From: Mycobacterium sp. URHD0025
Lineage (GTDB): Bacteria; Actinomycetota; Actinomycetes; Mycobacteriales; Mycobacteriaceae
Reading direction: 5' to 3'
Assembly: GCF_000426065.1 (NCBI RefSeq)
Contig: NZ_AUEQ01000007.1
Coordinates: 496,001 to 560,000 of the forward strand
DNA: 64,000 nucleotides
The translations under genes and the position numbers were made by a program. Positions 1 to 9,732 of the stretch are shown one piece after another. Under the pieces are notes generated by a model. The model worked only from the letters and a program-made list of their open reading frames with translations, did not search any database and was not told the origin of the DNA. Each line of letters opens with the position of its first letter. Position 1 is the first letter of the stretch.

Positions 1-1
1 C

Positions 2-3000
2 ATGCGCCTGGTCGCCGCGCTCAACCGAACCTTGGACGCCGCCCTTGAAGAGCGGGTCGTGTTCGACGCTCCGACGGTTGCCCAATTGGCGCTCCGGATC
101 GGTGGTGAAGAACGTCGGGCGCAGCCCTTGCTGGCGGCCGAACGGCCGGCGGTGATGCCGTTGTCCTTCGCTCAGAGCCGGTTGTGGTTCATCGACCAAT
201 TGCAGGGGCCTTCACCGGTATACAACCTGGCGGCGGGTTTGCGCCTCGAAGGGTCGCTCGATGTCGACGCGCTGGGCGCGGCTTTCGTGGACGTGCTCGA
301 GCGCCACGAGAGCCTGCGTACCCTGTTCCCGACGGTGGACGGAACACCTCAGCAACTGATCGTTCCGGCGGATCAGACGGGGTTCAGCTGGGACGTCGTC
401 GACGCCGCGGGTTGGCCGGAAAGCCGCCTGCAGGACGCGATCGAGGAGGCGGCCCGGCACAGTTTCGACCTGGCTACCGAGATCCCGTTGAGCGCAATGA
501 TTTTCCGCGTCGCCGACGAGGAACACGTCCTGGTTGTGCTGGTGCACCATATTGCCGCCGACGGGTGGTCGATCACACCGCTGGTGACCGATCTGGGCAG
601 GGCCTACGCCTGCCGGTGCGAAGGGCATGCCCCCGACTGGGAGCCGCTGGCGGTCCAGTATGCGGACTACACGTTGTGGCAGCGTGCGCTGCTCGGCGAT
701 CTCGAGGACACCGACAGCCGCATCTCCCGGCAACTGACATTCTGGGCCGACAACCTGGCGGGCATGCCCGAACGCCTGATGCTGCCCACCGACCGTCCGT
801 ACCCTTTGGTGGCTGATCAACGTGGTGGCCGGATTGATGTGGAGTGGCCGGCCGACCTGCAGCAGCAGGTTGCTCGCCTGGCGCGCGACCACGATGCGAC
901 CAAATTCATGGTGGTCCAAGCGGCGCTGCTGACCTTGCTATCGAAGCTGAGCTCCAGTTCGGATGTGGCGGTGGGCTTCCCGATTGCCGGGCGCCGTGAT
1001 CCGACCCTCGATGAGTTGGTCGGGTTCTTCGTCAACACCTTGGTGCTCCGGGTGGATCTGGCAGGAGACCCGAGTATCACCGAGGTGCTGGCAAAGGTAC
1101 GAGCCGACAGCCTCAGCGCCTTCGAGCACCAAGATGTGCCGTTCGAGGTGCTCGTCGAGCGGCTCAACCCGACCCGTTCGCTGACTCACCACCCTCTGGT
1201 CCAGGTCATGCTGGCCTGGCAGAACGTCCCCGGACAGACCGGCACGGCTGACGGCGGGTTCGCTCTCGGGGATCTGCGGGCCACCCAGCTGCCGCTGGAC
1301 ACTCACACCGCCCGGATGGACCTGTCCTTTTCGCTGGCCGAACGCTGGGATGAAACCGGGCAGGCCGCAGGGATTTCCGGCACGGTTGAGTTCCGCACGG
1401 ACGTATACGACACCAGCACCGTGGAAACGCTGATCGATCGGCTGCAGCGGGTGCTCACGGCGATGGCGGCCGACCCGACCCGGCGCCTGTCGTCGATCGA
1501 TGTGGTCGATACCGAAGAACAGGTACGCCTGGACACAGTGGGCAACCGCGCGGCGCTGATCCGCCCATCGCCCGCGCCGGCGTCGCTGCCGGCGCTGTTC
1601 GAGGCGCAGGTCGCCCGAGACGCCGGTGCGGTGGCAGTCAGCTTCGACGGAAGCCACATCACCTACGGCGATCTCGATCGGGCCGCAAACCGGTTGGCAC
1701 ACCTGCTCCTCGAGCAGGGCGCGGCGCCGGGCCAGCGGGTCGCGGTGCTGTTCTCCCGCTCGGTCGAGGCGATCGTCGCGATCGTCGCGGTTCTCAAAAC
1801 CGGTGCGGCGTATGTACCGATCGACCCCACGGTGCCCGATTCCCGATTGGACTTCGTCCTCACCGATTCCGCGCCGCTGGCGGCTGTCACCACAACGGAC
1901 CTCGCCGATCGCCTGGCGGGGCATCAATTGACAGTGATCGCGATCGACGACGCCGTGGTGGCCGGTCAGCCGGACACCACGGTGCCAGGTCCGGCGCCGG
2001 ACGACATCGCGTATCTGATCTACACCTCGGGTACCACGGGTGTGCCCAAGGGTGTGGCGATCCCGCACCGCAACGTGACCCGACTCTTGCAGGCGCTGGA
2101 CGAATATCTGGAGCTGTCGACGGAACAGGTTTGGGCGCATTGCCATTCGTTGGCCTTCGACTTCTCCGTGTGGGAGATCTTCGGTGCACTGCTGCACGGT
2201 GGGCGACTGGTCGTGGTGTCCGATTCGGTGGCGCGTTCTCCCGAGGAACTCCACGCCCTGCTGATCGATGAACGCGTCAGCGTGTTGAGTCAGACGCCGT
2301 CGGCGTTCTATGCGCTGCAATCCGTCGATGAACTCTCACCGGCATCCGGATCCGAGCTGGAACTCGACCTGGTCGTGTTCGGCGGTGAGGCGCTGGACCC
2401 TACGCGTTTGGCGGAGTGGCTGCAGGACCATCCGGCATTGCCGCGGTTGATCAATATGTACGGGATCACCGAGACGACGGTGCATGCCTCGTTCCGTGAG
2501 ATCACTTCCGGTGATGTCGACGTCGCGACCAGTCCGATCGGCGTTCCGCTGAAGCATCTGGCTTTTTTCGTGCTCGATCGTTGGTTGCGACCGATGCCAG
2601 TCGGTGTCGTGGGCGAGTTGTACGTCGCCGGTGCGGGGTTGGCCGCCGGGTACGTGGGCCGGCCCGGTTTGAGTGGGACGAGGTTCGTGGCATGTCCGTT
2701 CGGGACACCCGGAATGCGGATGTATCGCACCGGGGACCTGGTCTGCTGGCGTTCGGACGGGGAACTGCACTACCTCGGTCGTGCCGACGAGCAGGTCAAG
2801 ATCCGTGGTTATCGCATCGAGTTGGGCGAGATTCAATCGGCACTGATGGCTTTGGACGGTGTCGAGCAGGCAGTGGTGATCGCCCGTGAGGAACGCCCCG
2901 GGGACAAGCGCCTGGTCGGCTACGTCACCGGCGCCGCCGATCCTGCCGAAGTGCGTGCGGCGCTGGGGGAGACGCTGCCGTCCTACATGGTGCCGGTTGC

Positions 3001-6000
3001 GGTCGTCACCATCGACGCATTGCCGTTGACGGTCAACGGCAAACTCGACACGCGTGCGCTGCCGGCACCCGAATACCAAGACATCGACCACTACCGCGCC
3101 CCGGCAACTCGCATCGAGGAGATGCTGGCCGACATCTTCGCCCAGGTCCTCGGACTCGAGCAGGTCGGCGTTGACGATTCGTTCTTCGACCTTGGTGGCG
3201 ACAGCATTTCGGCCATTCAGGTGATATGGCGCGCCCACAGTGCCGGCCTGACAGGTCGCCCGCGCGACATCTTCGTCCAGCAGACCGTCGCCCGGTTGGC
3301 GCGGGTGGTGCGGATGGCCGACAACACCGGCAGCGTGATCGACGAGGGGCTAGGCCCTGTGGTGGCGACGCCGATCATGCGGTGGCTCAAAAGCCTCGAA
3401 AGTCCCGACGGCCCGATCGACGAGTTCAACCAGACCGTGGTGCTGCAAGCCCCCACCGGTGCCGCCGAGAACGACGTGGTGATCGTGTTGCAGGCCCTGC
3501 TCGATCGGCACGGAATGTTGCGCCTGCGCGCCGAGGACGACGGGGCGGGCGGATGGTCGCTGACGGTGCCGGAGGCACAAACGGTGGACGCCCGTGCGTA
3601 CCTGTGCACCGTGGACCTGTTGACCGAGGACGCCCTCGCGGCGGCACGGTCACGGTTGTCTCCCGCCGCCGGAGCGATGGTGAGCGCGGTGTGGAGCTCG
3701 TCCACGGGACAGCTGGCGTTGGTCGTTCACCATTTGGCCATCGACGGTGTGTCATGGCGAATTGTGTTGGAGGACATCAATATCGCGTGGACTCAGCATC
3801 GCGGCGGGCAACCCGTGCTGCTGCCGCCGGCAGGAACGTCGTTTCCCAGTTGGGCCGAACTGCTTTCCGGGTACGCGTGTCATCCCGACGTCGTCACCCA
3901 GGCCGACGTGTGGCGGCAGGTGGCATCGATCCCCGCCGCGTTGCCGTCACCGCAACCGTCAGATGACACGTTCGCCACCGCCGGATACCTGACCGAGTTC
4001 CTGGATGCGGAGACCACCCACATGCTGCTCGGCGATGTGCCTGCGGCATTTCACGCCGGTGTGCACGAGATCCTGTTGATCGCTTTCGCTTTGGCGTGGG
4101 CGCAATACCTGGGTACCGGCGGCGCACCGATCGCGATCGACGTCGAGGGGCACGGGCGCCAAGACGATGTGGCCGGCTTGGGCGGCGGTGAGGACAGAGA
4201 CATCGACGTGTCACGCACCGTCGGGTGGTTCACCACCAAGTACCCGGTGTCGTTGAGCTTCGGCGGCCGGGGCGGCGGGTTGCGCTGGACTCAGGTGGTG
4301 GCCGGTGACGCAGCGCTCGGCGCGGTGATCAAAGACGCCAAAGAGCAACTTCGATCTCTGCCCGACGGTCTGACCTACGGTCTGCTGCGCTACCTCAACC
4401 CCGAGGTGGAGCTGCCGGCAGCCGATCCCGTGATCGGATTCAACTATCTCGGACGGCTGGGCTCCCCAGCGGCCTATGCATCTGGTGATGTGTGGCGCTT
4501 CAGTCAGGAAGGTCTGTCGTTGACCGGCGCCGCCGGTGCGATGCCCATCGCGCTGGCGCACTCCGTGGAGCTCAATGCCGTCACGATCGACACCGACACC
4601 GGTCCGCATCTGAACGCCACCTGGACGTGGGCGCCCAGCGCGCTGGACCGCACAGCCGTCACCCGGATCAGCCGGTTATGGTTCGACGCGCTCGCGGGCA
4701 TCTGCGCCCACGTGAGGCGGGGCGGGGGCGGGCTGACCCCGTCCGACATCGCCCCGGCTCGGCTGAGCCAGCAGCAGATCGACACTCTCTACGGCGAATT
4801 TCCCATCGCCGACGTGCTTCTTCTGACGCCGCTGCAGCAGGGGCTTCTGTATCACGCCGGCATCGCGAACTGCTCCGGCGACGACGTCTACGCGGTGCAG
4901 CTGGATCTGGCACTGAGCGGTCCGCTCGACGTTCGGCGGCTCCGTGACGCCGTGCAGGCAGTGGTCAGCAGGCATCCGCATCTGGCGGCTCGCTTCTGCC
5001 CACAATTCGAGCAACCGGTGCAGGTCATTCCCGCTGACCCGGTGGCGCCCTGGCGGTATGTCGAGTTGGGCGCCAAGGGAATTGGCGCCGACCAAGAGGT
5101 AGAGCAGATATGTGCGGACGAGCGGGCGGCGGTGTGCGATCTCGAGAACCAGCCGGCCTTCCGGGCCGCCCTCATCCGCATCGCGGAAGGCAGGCACCGG
5201 TTCGTCCTGACCAATCATCACATCGTGCTCGACGGCTGGTCGATGCCGATCCTGATGCAGGAGATCTTCGCCTGCTACCAGGGGGTGCGGCTCCCCGCGG
5301 CCTCGCCGTACCGCAGTTTCGTGACGTGGCTGTCCGAACGCGACCACCGTGCCGCCCACGCAGCCTGGCGTGAGGTGCTGGCCGGTTTTGACACGCCCAT
5401 TCTTGTCGGACCGCCGCAGAAGCTGCGGTTCGGGCAGCGTCGCGTCGCCTCGTATCGGGTGCAGGCGAGGACCACACGCGCCCTCACCAAGTTGGCCCGC
5501 GCACATCACACCACCGTGAACGTCGTACTGCAGGGCGCATGGGCGCTGCTGCTGAGCTGGCTGACCGGCCAACCTGACGTCGCGTTCGGAACGGTCGTCT
5601 CGGGCAGACCTCCCGAGGTCGATGGCGCGGATTCGATGGTCGGTCTGCTGATCAACACCGTGCCGGTGCGCGCCACCTTCACACCGGCCACCACCACGGC
5701 CGATCTGCTGGATCAACTACAGAGCGCCCACAACGACACGCTCGAGCACCAGCACGTGGCGCTCAGCGACATCCACCGCATGACCGGCCAGGACAGCCTG
5801 TTCGACACCGTGTTCGTCTATGAGAACTATCCGACCGAGGCCAAGACGCAACCGGGTGACGACGGATTGACCATTACCGGTTTCAGCAGCCGCGACTACT
5901 ACCACTATCCGATCTCGGTGCAAGCCGGTCCGGGTCGTGAGTTGGAGCTCCGCGTTCAATACGACACCGATGTGTTCGCCGCGGAAACCATCGAAGCGCT

Positions 6001-6424
6001 GATGGAACGCTTCAAGAAGGTGCTGGTGGAGATGGCGGCCCATCCGGGGCGCCGCGTGTCGTCCCTGGGACTGCTGACGAAGACCGATCGGTTGGACGGG
6101 TGGGGCCGCACGCCAGGGTCGGGGCAGCCGGGCGTCAGGGCCGTGTCGGTGTCCGACGTACCTGACACCGGTGGTGCGTACCGCCCGCCGGCCACCTTGA
6201 TCGAGCAGATCCTGGCCGGCATCTATGCCGAGGTGCTGGGCGTGGACCGGGTCGGGGTGGAGGAGTCGTTCTTCGATTCGGGCGGCGATTCGATTGCTGC
6301 GATGCGTGCCATCGCCGCGATCAACGGGGCCCTCGACGTCGAACTCACGATGCTCACGTTGATTGACGCCCCGTCCGTACGGAGCTTGGCGCAGCGGTTG
6401 TCCAACGCATCCGCTCTCGAATGA
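2..6424 (+). CDS. Nonribosomal peptide synthetase, C-terminal part (left-truncated)
   Basis: The reading frame is open to the left edge, and the first ~35 residues are the last helices of an upstream carrier domain, so the ATG at base 2 is internal. Domains in order: condensation (~50-480, HHIAADG near 181), adenylation (~525-1035, [11 protein letters not shown] near 677, NGK near 1015), carrier (LGGDS near 1066), epimerization (~1120-1570, HHLAIDG near 1243, EGHGR, NYLG), condensation (~1605-2035, HHIVLDG near 1740), carrier (SGGDS near 2095), stop at 2140. The adenylation pocket reads D-F-W-S-V-G-M-V-H-K by my alignment, close to the threonine code DFWNIGMVHK. The gene therefore appears to add a D-(allo)threonine-like residue and then condense one more unit on a module without its own A domain. 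There is no thioesterase or reductase domain, so release must be provided elsewhere. The product is not identified. Confidence 0.93.
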   Translation: MRLVAALNRTLDAALEERVVFDAPTVAQLALRIGGEERRAQPLLAAERPAVMPLSFAQSRLWFIDQLQGPSPVYNLAAGLRLEGSLDVDALGAAFVDVLERHESLRTLFPTVDGTPQQLIVPADQTGFSWDVVDAAGWPESRLQDAIEEAARHSFDLATEIPLSAMIFRVADEEHVLVVLVHHIAADGWSITPLVTDLGRAYACRCEGHAPDWEPLAVQYADYTLWQRALLGDLEDTDSRISRQLTFWADNLAGMPERLMLPTDRPYPLVADQRGGRIDVEWPADLQQQVARLARDHDATKFMVVQAALLTLLSKLSSSSDVAVGFPIAGRRDPTLDELVGFFVNTLVLRVDLAGDPSITEVLAKVRADSLSAFEHQDVPFEVLVERLNPTRSLTHHPLVQVMLAWQNVPGQTGTADGGFALGDLRATQLPLDTHTARMDLSFSLAERWDETGQAAGISGTVEFRTDVYDTSTVETLIDRLQRVLTAMAADPTRRLSSIDVVDTEEQVRLDTVGNRAALIRPSPAPASLPALFEAQVARDAGAVAVSFDGSHITYGDLDRAANRLAHLLLEQGAAPGQRVAVLFSRSVEAIVAIVAVLKTGAAYVPIDPTVPDSRLDFVLTDSAPLAAVTTTDLADRLAGHQLTVIAIDDAVVAGQPDTTVPGPAPDDIAYLIYTSGTTGVPKGVAIPHRNVTRLLQALDEYLELSTEQVWAHCHSLAFDFSVWEIFGALLHGGRLVVVSDSVARSPEELHALLIDERVSVLSQTPSAFYALQSVDELSPASGSELELDLVVFGGEALDPTRLAEWLQDHPALPRLINMYGITETTVHASFREITSGDVDVATSPIGVPLKHLAFFVLDRWLRPMPVGVVGELYVAGAGLAAGYVGRPGLSGTRFVACPFGTPGMRMYRTGDLVCWRSDGELHYLGRADEQVKIRGYRIELGEIQSALMALDGVEQAVVIAREERPGDKRLVGYVTGAADPAEVRAALGETLPSYMVPVAVVTIDALPLTVNGKLDTRALPAPEYQDIDHYRAPATRIEEMLADIFAQVLGLEQVGVDDSFFDLGGDSISAIQVIWRAHSAGLTGRPRDIFVQQTVARLARVVRMADNTGSVIDEGLGPVVATPIMRWLKSLESPDGPIDEFNQTVVLQAPTGAAENDVVIVLQALLDRHGMLRLRAEDDGAGGWSLTVPEAQTVDARAYLCTVDLLTEDALAAARSRLSPAAGAMVSAVWSSSTGQLALVVHHLAIDGVSWRIVLEDINIAWTQHRGGQPVLLPPAGTSFPSWAELLSGYACHPDVVTQADVWRQVASIPAALPSPQPSDDTFATAGYLTEFLDAETTHMLLGDVPAAFHAGVHEILLIAFALAWAQYLGTGGAPIAIDVEGHGRQDDVAGLGGGEDRDIDVSRTVGWFTTKYPVSLSFGGRGGGLRWTQVVAGDAALGAVIKDAKEQLRSLPDGLTYGLLRYLNPEVELPAADPVIGFNYLGRLGSPAAYASGDVWRFSQEGLSLTGAAGAMPIALAHSVELNAVTIDTDTGPHLNATWTWAPSALDRTAVTRISRLWFDALAGICAHVRRGGGGLTPSDIAPARLSQQQIDTLYGEFPIADVLLLTPLQQGLLYHAGIANCSGDDVYAVQLDLALSGPLDVRRLRDAVQAVVSRHPHLAARFCPQFEQPVQVIPADPVAPWRYVELGAKGIGADQEVEQICADERAAVCDLENQPAFRAALIRIAEGRHRFVLTNHHIVLDGWSMPILMQEIFACYQGVRLPAASPYRSFVTWLSERDHRAAHAAWREVLAGFDTPILVGPPQKLRFGQRRVASYRVQARTTRALTKLARAHHTTVNVVLQGAWALLLSWLTGQPDVAFGTVVSGRPPEVDGADSMVGLLINTVPVRATFTPATTTADLLDQLQSAHNDTLEHQHVALSDIHRMTGQDSLFDTVFVYENYPTEAKTQPGDDGLTITGFSSRDYYHYPISVQAGPGRELELRVQYDTDVFAAETIEALMERFKKVLVEMAAHPGRRVSSLGLLTKTDRLDGWGRTPGSGQPGVRAVSVSDVPDTGGAYRPPATLIEQILAGIYAEVLGVDRVGVEESFFDSGGDSIAAMRAIAAINGALDVELTMLTLIDAPSVRSLAQRLSNASALE

Positions 6425-6445
6425 CCGGCGGTTGATGCGTCCCGG

Positions 6446-7120
6446 TCACCACATATAGGGCACCAGGCGGTAGCGCGCTTTCTGCGCGTATTCGCGGTAC
6501 CCGTCCAACTCTTCGACGAGCAGTTTCTCCTCGTCCCGGATGCGGACGATCAGCACGATGAGGCCGGGTAGGACAGGCAGAAGTCCCCAGTAGGAGCCGA
6601 GCGCCAGCGGGAAGCCGACGATTGTCAGCACGTTGCCGGTGTACATCGGATGACGCACCAGCCCGTACAGGCCGGTGGAGGCCAGCTTCTGGCCCGTCTC
6701 CACCTGCACGGTGGAGGCCGCGAAGCTGTTCTGGATCACCACGAGGCTCGTGACGCCCAACCCGACGGCGACCAGAACGTCGCCGGCCACGCAGATCACC
6801 CCTGGTACCGACGACCAATTGAAACGATGGTCAAGGGCGCTGACCACGACCATCGCGGCCAGGGACAGGTACCAGCCGGCGATGAGGATCTTCTGCACCA
6901 TTCGGGTTTCCGCTGCCGGTCCCGCATGCTTACGCCGTTGGTGCGCCTCGGGATCTGCGCGTTGCAGATAGATGCTGGGGATCCATGTCGACAGCGCGAA
7001 CACCGCGAGGAAAACCCAGGCCTGCCAGAAGTCGAGTGTTCCGGCGAGCGAGAACAGGACCAAGCCGAAGACGATGAGTTCGATCAGCCCGAATGCCACC
7101 ACTCGCGCAACGGCTTTCAC
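6446..7120 (-). CDS. Isoprenylcysteine carboxyl methyltransferase-like membrane protein
   Basis: The 224-residue integral membrane protein has four or five hydrophobic segments. Its C-terminal part carries the ICMT/phospholipid-methyltransferase signature: LVRHPMYTG, then a hydrophobic span, then RIRDEEKLL and a terminal Tyr-rich segment. I chose the GTG at 7120 because the complement shows AGGAGG just upstream and the frame before it is not membrane-like. The family transfers a methyl group from SAM to lipids or thiol groups; bacterial members are mostly of unknown substrate. It converges with the NRPS gene, leaving 21 bases between the two stops. Confidence 0.85.
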   Translation of the reverse strand: MKAVARVVAFGLIELIVFGLVLFSLAGTLDFWQAWVFLAVFALSTWIPSIYLQRADPEAHQRRKHAGPAAETRMVQKILIAGWYLSLAAMVVVSALDHRFNWSSVPGVICVAGDVLVAVGLGVTSLVVIQNSFAASTVQVETGQKLASTGLYGLVRHPMYTGNVLTIVGFPLALGSYWGLLPVLPGLIVLIVRIRDEEKLLVEELDGYREYAQKARYRLVPYMW

Positions 7121-7263
7121 GCATCCTCCTGTCGTTCGCCGCAGCACAACCGCGGCGGGTGCAACGCGGCGCTCGGCCCAACCTACCGTCGGCGGGAGGG
7201 CAAAAGGGTGCGATTGATCCCAAGCCGCCGTCCGGGGTTCAGCGCCCTTTCGGACCGGCTGCG

Positions 7264-7446
7264 ATGCAGGGGCGCGGGGGAGCGGCACTCGGTGTCGTTC
7301 TGGCGATACTCGGCTACGGCGGCTTGATCTGGGCCGCGGCCATCCAGAAGACCTGGATGGTGAAGGGGCTGAGCGGGTTGTTCGGCGCCGCGCTGATCGG
7401 GTATCTAGGAGCCGCGCTCTTCGCTTGCGCCACTGCCTTCCAGTGA
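7264..7446 (+). CDS. Small two-helix membrane protein, function unknown
   Basis: A 60-residue protein is read from the ATG at 7264. It has a hydrophobic stretch (about residues 8-24), a short polar turn with KTWMVKG, and a second hydrophobic stretch (about 36-58). The same frame upstream of this ATG is proline- and arginine-rich and looks noncoding. There is no clear ribosome binding site. It lies between the methyltransferase, which is divergent, and the tRNA gene. I do not recognise a family. Confidence 0.45.
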   Translation: MQGRGGAALGVVLAILGYGGLIWAAAIQKTWMVKGLSGLFGAALIGYLGAALFACATAFQ

Positions 7447-7451
7447 CAGCG

Positions 7452-7528
7452 TGGTGCCCTCGGTGAGATTCGAACTCACACTGTACGGGTTTTGAATCCG
7501 TTTCCTCTGCCAGTTGGGATACGAGGGC
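7452..7528 (-). tRNA. tRNA-Leu (anticodon CAA)
   Basis: Read on the minus strand from 7528: acceptor GCCCTCG pairs with CGAGGGC, the D stem is TCC/GGA with a GG-containing loop, the anticodon loop is TTCAAAA (anticodon CAA), the T stem is GTGAG/CTCAC around TTCGAAT, and ACCA is encoded at the 3' end. The anticodon stem ACGGA/CCCGT has one A-C mismatch next to the loop. The variable region is only five bases (ACAGT), whereas leucine tRNAs normally have a long variable arm. The gene is upstream of pdtaR and on the opposite strand. Confidence 0.92.
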
Positions 7529-7611
7529 GTGCCGATCAGTACTGCGGCCTACCACCATAGAGGATGGCCCCGCGCTCGCCGAACTCCGGCCTCCACGACA
7601 CAATGTCTCCC

Positions 7612-8238
7612 ATGACCGGGTCACCGAATGACGCTGACAGACCACGCCGCGTGCTCGTCGCCGAGGACGAAGCGCTCATCCGCCTGGACCTCGCGGAGAT
7701 GCTCCGAGAAGAGGGCTACGAGGTCGTCGGTGAGGCGGGCGACGGCCAGGAGGCCGTCGAACTCGCCGAGTCGCTACGCCCGGACCTGGTGATCATGGAC
7801 GTCAAGATGCCCCGCCGCGACGGGATCGACGCGGCCTCGGAGATCGCCAGCAAGCGCATCGCTCCGATCGTCATCCTGACCGCGTTCAGCCAGCGGGAGC
7901 TGGTCGAGCGGGCCCGCGATGCCGGGGCGATGGCCTACCTCGTCAAGCCCTTCAGCATCACTGATCTGGTGCCGGCCATCGAGGTGGCGGTCAGCCGGTT
8001 CAGCGAGATCGCCGCGCTGGAAAACGAAGTGGCGACGCTCGGCGATCGGCTCGAGACCCGCAAGCTGGTCGAGCGAGCCAAGGGTTTGCTGCAGAGCAAA
8101 CACCAGATGACGGAGCCCGAGGCGTTCAAGTGGATTCAGCGGGCCGCGATGGACCGGCGAACCACCATGAAACGCGTGGCCGAGGTGGTGCTGGAGACCC
8201 TTGAGGATTCCGAGGAAGCGCCCGCCGAGGAGAACTGA
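7612..8238 (+). CDS. pdtaR: ANTAR-type response regulator PdtaR
   Basis: The 208-residue protein matches the Rv1626/PdtaR pattern nearly end to end. It has a receiver domain (~13-130) with acidic E18-D19, phosphoacceptor D63 in IMDVKMPRRDG, T90 and K112 (LVKPF), then a coiled linker and an ANTAR RNA-binding domain (~145-195; ETRKLVERAKGLLQ and AFKWIQRAAMDRRTTM). PdtaR is the partner of the sensor kinase PdtaS and acts by binding RNA to antiterminate transcripts; PdtaS is not in the window. The start at 7612 (MTGSPND) matches the known N-terminus; ATGs at 7564 and 7603 are less likely. Confidence 0.96.
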   Translation: MTGSPNDADRPRRVLVAEDEALIRLDLAEMLREEGYEVVGEAGDGQEAVELAESLRPDLVIMDVKMPRRDGIDAASEIASKRIAPIVILTAFSQRELVERARDAGAMAYLVKPFSITDLVPAIEVAVSRFSEIAALENEVATLGDRLETRKLVERAKGLLQSKHQMTEPEAFKWIQRAAMDRRTTMKRVAEVVLETLEDSEEAPAEEN

Positions 8239-8242
8239 ATCG

Positions 8243-8280
8243 TCGGCCCGGTTGTTAATTGTGCGTTTCTGCCGGGCCGA
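8243..8280 (+). terminator. Hairpin after pdtaR, likely terminator
   Basis: Perfect 9-bp arms TCGGCCCGG (8243-8251) and CCGGGCCGA (8272-8280) enclose a 20-base, AT-richer loop, five bases after the pdtaR stop codon. There is no U-tract, which is common for mycobacterial hairpin terminators. Confidence 0.6.
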
Positions 8281-8435
8281 TATTCCGCGTTCAGCCAGTA
8301 CCCGCGACAGAACCATTCACTCAACATCCCGCACTCCGGCCGGTGGTTGGCTATGTTCTACCCGAAGCATCGGCGCCCGGGCCTTCACAGGTCAGGGCGC
8401 CGGTGCCGCTGACAACTCTGACCCGGAGGTGAAGC

Positions 8436-9647
8436 GTGCGCGGTCGCGTGGCACGGAAAGCATTTGCTCTCGGAAGTGCGGGTGTGGTTGCGCTGGCGAT
8501 TGCCGGCTGTAACCAATCCTCGCCGGAAGGTGAGACATCGCAGACCGATTTGAAGATCGTCGAGAAGGTTCAGATCGACGAGAACGGTGCCGAGGTCAAG
8601 GCAGCCGGGGACATCGCTCCCGCCGATCCCGCCGGTGACGGTAAGGCCAACTGCCCGCCGGTGATGATCGGCATGATGGGCGCGCTCAACGGTCCGGACG
8701 CTGCCCTCGGCATCAACATCAAGAACGGTGTGCAGCTGGCGATCGACAAGCACAACGCGGCCAACGCTGGTTGCCAGGTGCAGCTCAAGAGCTTTGACAC
8801 CGAGGGTGATCCGCAGAAGGCCACCGGCGTGGCCCCGCAGATCGTCGACGAGGCGTTCATCGTCGGCCTTGTCGGGCCGGCGTTCTCCGGCGAGACCAAG
8901 GCCACCGGTGACGTGTTCAACCAGGCCGGACTGGTCGCGGCCACCGCGTCGGCCACCAACGTCACGTTGAGTGAGAACGGGTGGCGGACCTTCTTCCGTG
9001 GCCTGGCCAACGACGGCGTTCAGGGACCCGCGGTGGCGAACTACCTCAAGAACACGCTCGGCAACAAGAAGGTGTGCGTGGTCGACGACAGTACCGACTA
9101 CGGGCTCGGCCTGGCCCAGGCTGTGCGTGAAACCCTGGGCCCGGTTGCTGATTCGTCGTGCAACATCTCGGTGAAGAAGGGGGACAAGGAGTTCTCGGCC
9201 GCGGTCACCCAGATCAAGGGTGCCGCACCGGATTCGGTGTTCTACAGCGGCTACTACTCCGAGGCCGCGCCCTTCGTCCAGCAGCTCAAGGACGGCGGTG
9301 TGACGGCGACGTTCGTCAGCGCCGACGGCACCAAGGACCCCGAGTTCGTCAAGCAGGCCGGCGAATCGTCGAAGGGCGCCTTGCTGTCGTGCCCGTGTGG
9401 TCCGGCCACCGGGGCGTTCGCCGACGAGTACACCAAGAAGTTCAACCAGGCACCCGGCACGTACAGCACCGAGGGTTATGACCTGGGCACCATCCTGCTC
9501 AAGGGCATCGACTCGGGTGCCATCACCCGGCCGGCTCTGCTGGACTTCGTCCGCAAGTACGAGGGACAGGGAGTGGGCCGTAAGTACCAGTGGACCGACA
9601 AGGGCGAGCTCACCACCACCTTGATCTGGATGTACGAAGTCAAGTAG
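8436..9647 (+). CDS. livK: Branched-chain amino acid ABC transporter, substrate-binding lipoprotein
   Basis: The 403-residue type I periplasmic binding protein begins with a lipoprotein signal peptide: RKAF, a hydrophobic stretch and lipobox AIAGC near residue 25. The body shows family hallmarks such as IGMMGALNGPDA and a long stretch of the LivK fold with VGPAFSGETKAT. The GTG start is set by GGAGG six bases upstream (8425-8429). It delivers leucine, isoleucine or valine (or another amino acid) to the membrane complex encoded by the four genes that follow. It is separated from them by a perfect hairpin. Confidence 0.92.
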   Translation: MRGRVARKAFALGSAGVVALAIAGCNQSSPEGETSQTDLKIVEKVQIDENGAEVKAAGDIAPADPAGDGKANCPPVMIGMMGALNGPDAALGINIKNGVQLAIDKHNAANAGCQVQLKSFDTEGDPQKATGVAPQIVDEAFIVGLVGPAFSGETKATGDVFNQAGLVAATASATNVTLSENGWRTFFRGLANDGVQGPAVANYLKNTLGNKKVCVVDDSTDYGLGLAQAVRETLGPVADSSCNISVKKGDKEFSAAVTQIKGAAPDSVFYSGYYSEAAPFVQQLKDGGVTATFVSADGTKDPEFVKQAGESSKGALLSCPCGPATGAFADEYTKKFNQAPGTYSTEGYDLGTILLKGIDSGAITRPALLDFVRKYEGQGVGRKYQWTDKGELTTTLIWMYEVK

Positions 9648-9656
9648 CCCACCAGG

Positions 9657-9699
9657 CGAAACGCGTCCGAGACCGGCACCAGGACTCGGACGCGTTTCG
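9657..9699 (+). terminator. Perfect 15-bp hairpin between livK and livH (attenuator)
   Basis: The arms CGAAACGCGTCCGAG (9657-9671) and CTCGGACGCGTTTCG (9685-9699) are exact inverse complements around a 13-base loop, starting nine bases after the livK stop. The placement suggests partial termination or 3'-end protection, so that the binding protein is made in excess over the permease. This role is inference; the hairpin is seen directly. Confidence 0.75.
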
Positions 9700-9732
9700 T
9701 TACACACCACGAAAGTCAGGAGCCGCCGCCGG

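Noticed and set aside
4676..5716. 346-residue minus-strand frame inside the NRPS
   Set aside because: It is a shadow of the final condensation domain; no ribosome site or recognisable motif.
7452..7528. tRNA gene as an integration site for a mobile element
   Set aside because: No integrase, direct repeat of the tRNA 3' end or phage gene is seen on either side.
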